From Nocardia albiluteola (lineage in GTDB: Bacteria; Actinomycetota; Actinomycetes; Mycobacteriales; Mycobacteriaceae): a stretch of DNA of 64,000 bases. The stretch is taken from contig NZ_JAHKNI010000009.1 in the NCBI RefSeq assembly GCF_018860155.1, positions 186,001 through 250,000 on the forward strand, given 5' to 3'. The stretch's first letter is position 1; each line of letters opens with the position of its first letter. A program made the position numbers and the translations under genes. This document shows positions 61,115 to 64,000 of this stretch, in pieces. A model generated the notes under the pieces. That model made no database searches. It was not told where the DNA came from and was given only the letters and a program-made list of their open reading frames with translations.

Positions 61115-61732
61115 GTGAAACCGACGATCGGAGTGCTGGCGTTGCAGGGCGACGTGCGCGAGCACTTCCATGCCCTGGCGGACTGCGGCGCCGAGCCGGT
61201 CAACGTGCGCCGCGAGTCCGAACTCGCCGCCGTGGACGGCCTGGTGCTGCCGGGCGGCGAATCCACCGCGATCAGCAAGCTGCTCGACGTGTTCGGGCTG
61301 CTGAAACCGCTGCGGCAGCGGTTGCGGGAGGGCATGCCCGCCTACGGATCCTGCGCGGGCATGATCCTGCTCGCCGACGAGGTGCTCGACACCCGGCCCG
61401 ACGCGCAGTCGCTGTCCGGCATCGATATGACCGTGCGGCGCAACGCCTTCGGGCGGCAGGTCGATTCGTTCGAAACCGATCTGGACTTCGCCGGCCTCGA
61501 CGACGGGCCGGTGCGTGCGGTGTTCATCCGGGCGCCGTGGGTCGAGCGCGCGGGCGAGGGGGTGCAGGTGCTGGCGCGGGTGCCGTCCGGACCGGCCGAG
61601 GGGCGGATCGTCGCGGTGCGTCAGGGAAACGTGATGGCGACGTCGTTCCATCCGGAGGTGACCGGCGATCTGCGAGTACACCGGATGTTCGTGGACATCG
61701 TGCGCGAGAACGCAGCGGCCCGGGTCTCCTGA
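61115..61732 (+). CDS. pdxT: Pyridoxal 5'-phosphate synthase glutaminase subunit PdxT
   Basis: A 205-residue class I glutaminase releasing ammonia for PdxS. Catalytic C80 is in GSCAGM, H179 and E181 in SFHPEVTGD, and VLPGGEST binds glutamine. The GTG start is at 61115; no strong Shine-Dalgarno is seen before it. It corresponds to Rv2604c and is followed by yebC as in M. tuberculosis. Confidence 0.96.
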   Translation: MKPTIGVLALQGDVREHFHALADCGAEPVNVRRESELAAVDGLVLPGGESTAISKLLDVFGLLKPLRQRLREGMPAYGSCAGMILLADEVLDTRPDAQSLSGIDMTVRRNAFGRQVDSFETDLDFAGLDDGPVRAVFIRAPWVERAGEGVQVLARVPSGPAEGRIVAVRQGNVMATSFHPEVTGDLRVHRMFVDIVRENAAARVS

Positions 61733-61790
61733 ACAGCCGGTTCGACCCCCTGTGAGGGCGATCTCAACCGCGAAGTAATACAAGTGGGAC

Positions 61791-61840
61791 CGGGCAGTAA
61801 ACTGGCATAGTTAACTGCCCGAGGCGCAGTTGACTGCCCG
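61791..61840 (+). promoter_or_regulatory. Repeated element upstream of yebC
   Basis: CGGGCAGTAAACT (61791-61803) and AGTTAACTGCCCG (61809-61821) form an inverted repeat with one mismatch and a 5-bp spacer; a third copy AGTTGACTGCCCG follows at 61828-61840. Three copies of AGTTnACTGCCCG 36-75 bp before the start codon suggest an operator or promoter element. Confidence 0.5.
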
Positions 61841-61875
61841 GATCTCGAGCACACCGACGTGAAGGAAGTAGGGGA

Positions 61876-62628
61876 ATGAGCGGCCACTCCAAATGGGCCA
61901 CCACCAAGCACAAGAAGGCCGTGATCGATGCCAAGCGTGGCAAGATGTTTGCCAAGCTGATCAAGAACATCGAGGTCGCGGCGCGGACGGGTGGTGGGGA
62001 CCCTGGAGGAAACCCGACTCTCTACGACGCCATCGACAAGGCGAAGAAGAACTCCGTCCCCAACGACAACATCGAGCGCGCCCGCAAGCGCGGCAGCGGT
62101 GAAGAGGTCGGCGGCGCCGACTGGCAGACGATCATGTACGAGGGCTACGGCCCCAATGGCGTTGCCGTGCTGATCGAATGCCTCACCGACAACCGCAACC
62201 GCGCCGCCGGCGAGGTCCGCGTCGCCATGACCCGCAACGGCGGCAACATGGCCGATCCGGGTTCGGTGTCGTACCTGTTCCACCGCAAGGGCATCGTCAC
62301 GCTGGACAAGAACGGCCAGACCGAGGACGACGTGCTGATCGCGGTGCTGGACGCGGGTGCCGAGGAGGTCAACGACCTCGGTGAGTCCTTCGAGATCATC
62401 AGCGAGCCCGGCGATCTCATCGCGGTGCGCACCGCGCTGCAGGAGGCCGGCATCGAATACGACTCGGCCGAGTCCGGCTTCCAGCCGTCGATGTCGGTCG
62501 CGGTCGACGCCGAGGCCGCCCGCAAGGTGTTCAAGCTCGTCGACGCCCTCGAGGACAGCGACGACGTGCAGAACGTGTACACCAACGTGGACATCAGCGA
62601 CGAGGTGCTCGCCGAGCTCGACGCCTGA
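61876..62628 (+). CDS. yebC: YebC/PmpR-family transcriptional regulator
   Basis: A 250-residue protein of the YebC/TACO1 family: MSGHSKWATTKHKKAVIDAKRGKMFAKLIKNIEVAARTGG is the hallmark, with NPTLYDAIDKAKKNSVPNDNIERA following. The family binds DNA and in many bacteria affects translation or recombination genes. It corresponds to Rv2603c; ruvC-ruvA-ruvB, its usual neighbours, are not in the window. ATG follows GAAGGAAGTAGGGGA. A very strong terminator follows at 62644. Confidence 0.95.
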   Translation: MSGHSKWATTKHKKAVIDAKRGKMFAKLIKNIEVAARTGGGDPGGNPTLYDAIDKAKKNSVPNDNIERARKRGSGEEVGGADWQTIMYEGYGPNGVAVLIECLTDNRNRAAGEVRVAMTRNGGNMADPGSVSYLFHRKGIVTLDKNGQTEDDVLIAVLDAGAEEVNDLGESFEIISEPGDLIAVRTALQEAGIEYDSAESGFQPSMSVAVDAEAARKVFKLVDALEDSDDVQNVYTNVDISDEVLAELDA

Positions 62629-62643
62629 CCTCCCCGGCAGCAT

Positions 62644-62683
62644 TCGAAGGCCGCCCCCGCGATTTCGCGGGGGCGGCCTTCGA
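62644..62683 (+). terminator. Hairpin terminator after yebC
   Basis: A perfect 18-bp stem, TCGAAGGCCGCCCCCGCG / CGCGGGGGCGGCCTTCGA, with loop ATTT, 15 bp after the stop. It can end transcription from both sides. Confidence 0.88.
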
Positions 62684-62736
62684 CGTTGCGGGACCCGGAT
62701 CCGGCGCACGCCGTGGCGGCGCGGGTCAGGAGGTGT

Positions 62737-63381
62737 TCACGCGGTCCGCGCCCGGAGGCGGCGCCTGGAGACCGCCTCGAACTGTCCCGCGGCGAACACC
62801 AGGACCAGGGACCAGAGTCCGACGGCCGGCAGGGTGAGCGAGACGATCACGGCGATGCCGGCCCCGACCACCATCGACCAGCGCAGTATCAGCTCCGGTC
62901 GGGTGATCCGGTCGCCGTCGGAAAGCAGCCGCGCGCGGTACAGGATGAGCTCCTCGACCCGGTCGACCGCCATCGTGAAGATCACCGCGAGCAGGTAGAT
63001 TCCGGCCGCGAGCGGGTCCCGGTGGGAATACACGTCCAGGACCGTCGCCACCGGCAGGGCCACGATGCCCACCAGCCAGAACATGTTGACCCGCAGCAGC
63101 AGTGGCGTATAGCCGGTGGCGCGCTCGAACAGGCTGTGGTGCTCGCGCCAGAACGCGCTGATGACCGCGAAGCTGATCGCGGCGGCGAGTAGGGCGTAGC
63201 TGTTGTCGGACAGGAACTTCGAGGTGGATTCCTTCGCGACATCGCGGGCGCTGTCGACCAGGGGCAGCGCGATCAGGGTGATGGCGATGGCCACCACGGC
63301 ATCGCTGAAGAACATCAGCCGTTCGAGCCCGCGCTGGGTACGCGGTCTGGCCGTGCCGGTTTCGGTGGTGCGCTCGCTCAT
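62737..63381 (-). CDS. TMEM175-family (DUF1211) potassium channel-like protein
   Basis: A 214-residue membrane protein with six helices. The TMEM175 selectivity signature lies in the first: RLMFFSDAVVAIAITLIALPL (FSDxxxAIxxT). Bacterial members form tetrameric potassium-permeable channels. ATG at 63381. Monocistronic between the yebC terminator and the MutS-family gene. Confidence 0.85.
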   Translation of the reverse strand: MSERTTETGTARPRTQRGLERLMFFSDAVVAIAITLIALPLVDSARDVAKESTSKFLSDNSYALLAAAISFAVISAFWREHHSLFERATGYTPLLLRVNMFWLVGIVALPVATVLDVYSHRDPLAAGIYLLAVIFTMAVDRVEELILYRARLLSDGDRITRPELILRWSMVVGAGIAVIVSLTLPAVGLWSLVLVFAAGQFEAVSRRRLRARTA

Positions 63382-63444
63382 CGTGCAAAGACTACCGAGA
63401 ACTGCCCTTCGAGGTCGTCACATGGCGGGGGCGCGACCGGCTTG

Positions 63445-64000
63445 TCACCTACTGTGTGCAGCATCGTCCTCGGGCAGGGCGCGCGGGTCGCGGTCGAAGA
63501 CCCGGTGGAAAATGTCGTCGGCGTGGCTGCCGGGCTCCGGTGGACCTGGGACGAGGCGAAATGTGCGGGTGCCGTCGGCGAGGCGTTCGGCGCGCAGGAA
63601 CAGTTCGCCGGGATGGGCGGCTTCGTGACGTAGGCAGGCGAATTCGGTGAGGTGGGTGACGAAGACGAGGGCTACGCCGGTGGTCTGGAACGCATCGAGC
63701 AGTGGGGCGGCGATGCGGGCGGCGTCGCGGGCGCCGGTGGAGGCGAACGACTCGTTGCACAGCAGCAGGGATCCGGGGGCCATCCGGTCGATCAGCATAC
63801 TCATGCGGACCAGTTCCTCGACGAGCTTGCCGTGCGAGAGGGTCCGGTCCTCGTCGGCGGCGAAATGGGTGAACACGCCCTCGTGTACGGGCGCCTCGAA
63901 ACTGTCTGCGGCGACAAACATTCCGGCCTGCATCATCAGCTGCGCCAGGCCCAGGGCGCGCAGCAGGGTGGACTTGCCGCCGTTGTTGGCGCCGGTGATC
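63445..64000 (-). CDS. MutS-family ATPase, C-terminal part (runs off the window)
   Basis: The visible 185 codons form the end of a MutS-type ATPase; the 5' part lies beyond the window edge. Reading in from the edge: ITGANNGGKSTLLRALGLAQLMMQAG has the Walker A motif GANNGGKST, then LLLCNESFASTGARDA is the Walker B/signature (NE-F-ST), and ALVFVTHLTEFACL the H-motif. A truncated, non-MutS1 family member (MutS-related, DNA-repair-like) is likely. The start cannot be seen. Confidence 0.82.
   Translation of the reverse strand, partial: ITGANNGGKSTLLRALGLAQLMMQAGMFVAADSFEAPVHEGVFTHFAADEDRTLSHGKLVEELVRMSMLIDRMAPGSLLLCNESFASTGARDAARIAAPLLDAFQTTGVALVFVTHLTEFACLRHEAAHPGELFLRAERLADGTRTFRLVPGPPEPGSHADDIFHRVFDRDPRALPEDDAAHSR

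Overview
The window is high-GC actinobacterial chromosome, most likely Nocardia or a close mycolic-acid-containing relative. The main reason is the block thrS - HIT hydrolase - pgsA - PatA-type acyltransferase - pimA - NUDIX ... pdxS ... tesB - pdxT - yebC. It keeps the gene content and order known from Mycobacterium tuberculosis Rv2614c-Rv2603c, and it carries phosphatidylinositol mannoside genes. Many GTG starts, 4-bp start/stop overlaps, a KshA-type steroid hydroxylase, a DUF3556 membrane protein and an ImmA/IrrE plus MAB_1171c-family pair agree with this.

Layout. 1-10.3 kb: accessory genes, namely a MarR regulator with a ClC channel, a KshA-like oxygenase, two MFS exporters with nearby LysR or ArsR regulators, an array of degenerate repeats, and an EspR-like regulator / ImmA-like peptidase / membrane-protein group. 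10.8-12.9 kb: a two-gene operon of unknown function (FAH-like protein and a left-handed beta-helix acyltransferase) behind a perfect 28-bp palindrome. 13.1-20.2 kb: respiratory nitrate reductase narGHJI, with a small tandem duplication of the narG 3' end. 20.5-31.1 kb: a DUF3556 protein, an alpha/beta hydrolase with a MerR regulator behind a MerR-type promoter, an M20 amidohydrolase - DUF3311 - sodium:solute symporter operon, a SulP transporter fused to carbonic anhydrase, a small monooxygenase-like protein behind a structured leader, and a FhuF-like iron-sulfur protein. 31.3-38.2 kb: the conserved thrS-to-pimA operon, whose genes overlap or lie very close; PgsA, PatA and PimA supply phosphatidylinositol and its mannosides to the envelope.

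38.3-39.6 kb: a stand-alone trpB. 39.6-50.5 kb: a 10.9-kb segment bracketed by 95-bp inverted repeats (92/95 identical). Inside these are a 5' fragment of dgt at the left and, at the right, an internal fragment of dnaG joined to the 3' end of an IS1380-type transposase gene. Between them lies a catabolic cassette: PucR regulator, TauD-like dioxygenase, MFS importer, secreted protein, small membrane protein, GMC dehydrogenase, aldehyde dehydrogenase and acyl-CoA synthetase. It reads as an acquired island that turns an unknown substrate into alcohol, aldehyde, acid and acyl-CoA. I regard this as the main discovery of the window.

50.6-64 kb: OsmC, pdxS, a 1127-residue STAND-type ATPase with many TPRs, thioesterases, a degenerate uridine-kinase-like protein, tesB, an APC permease, pdxT, yebC, a TMEM175-like channel, and a MutS-family gene running off the right edge. 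PdxS and PdxT together form the pyridoxal 5'-phosphate synthase, although about 8.8 kb lies between their genes here. Functions are inferred by reading the proteins; no search was run.
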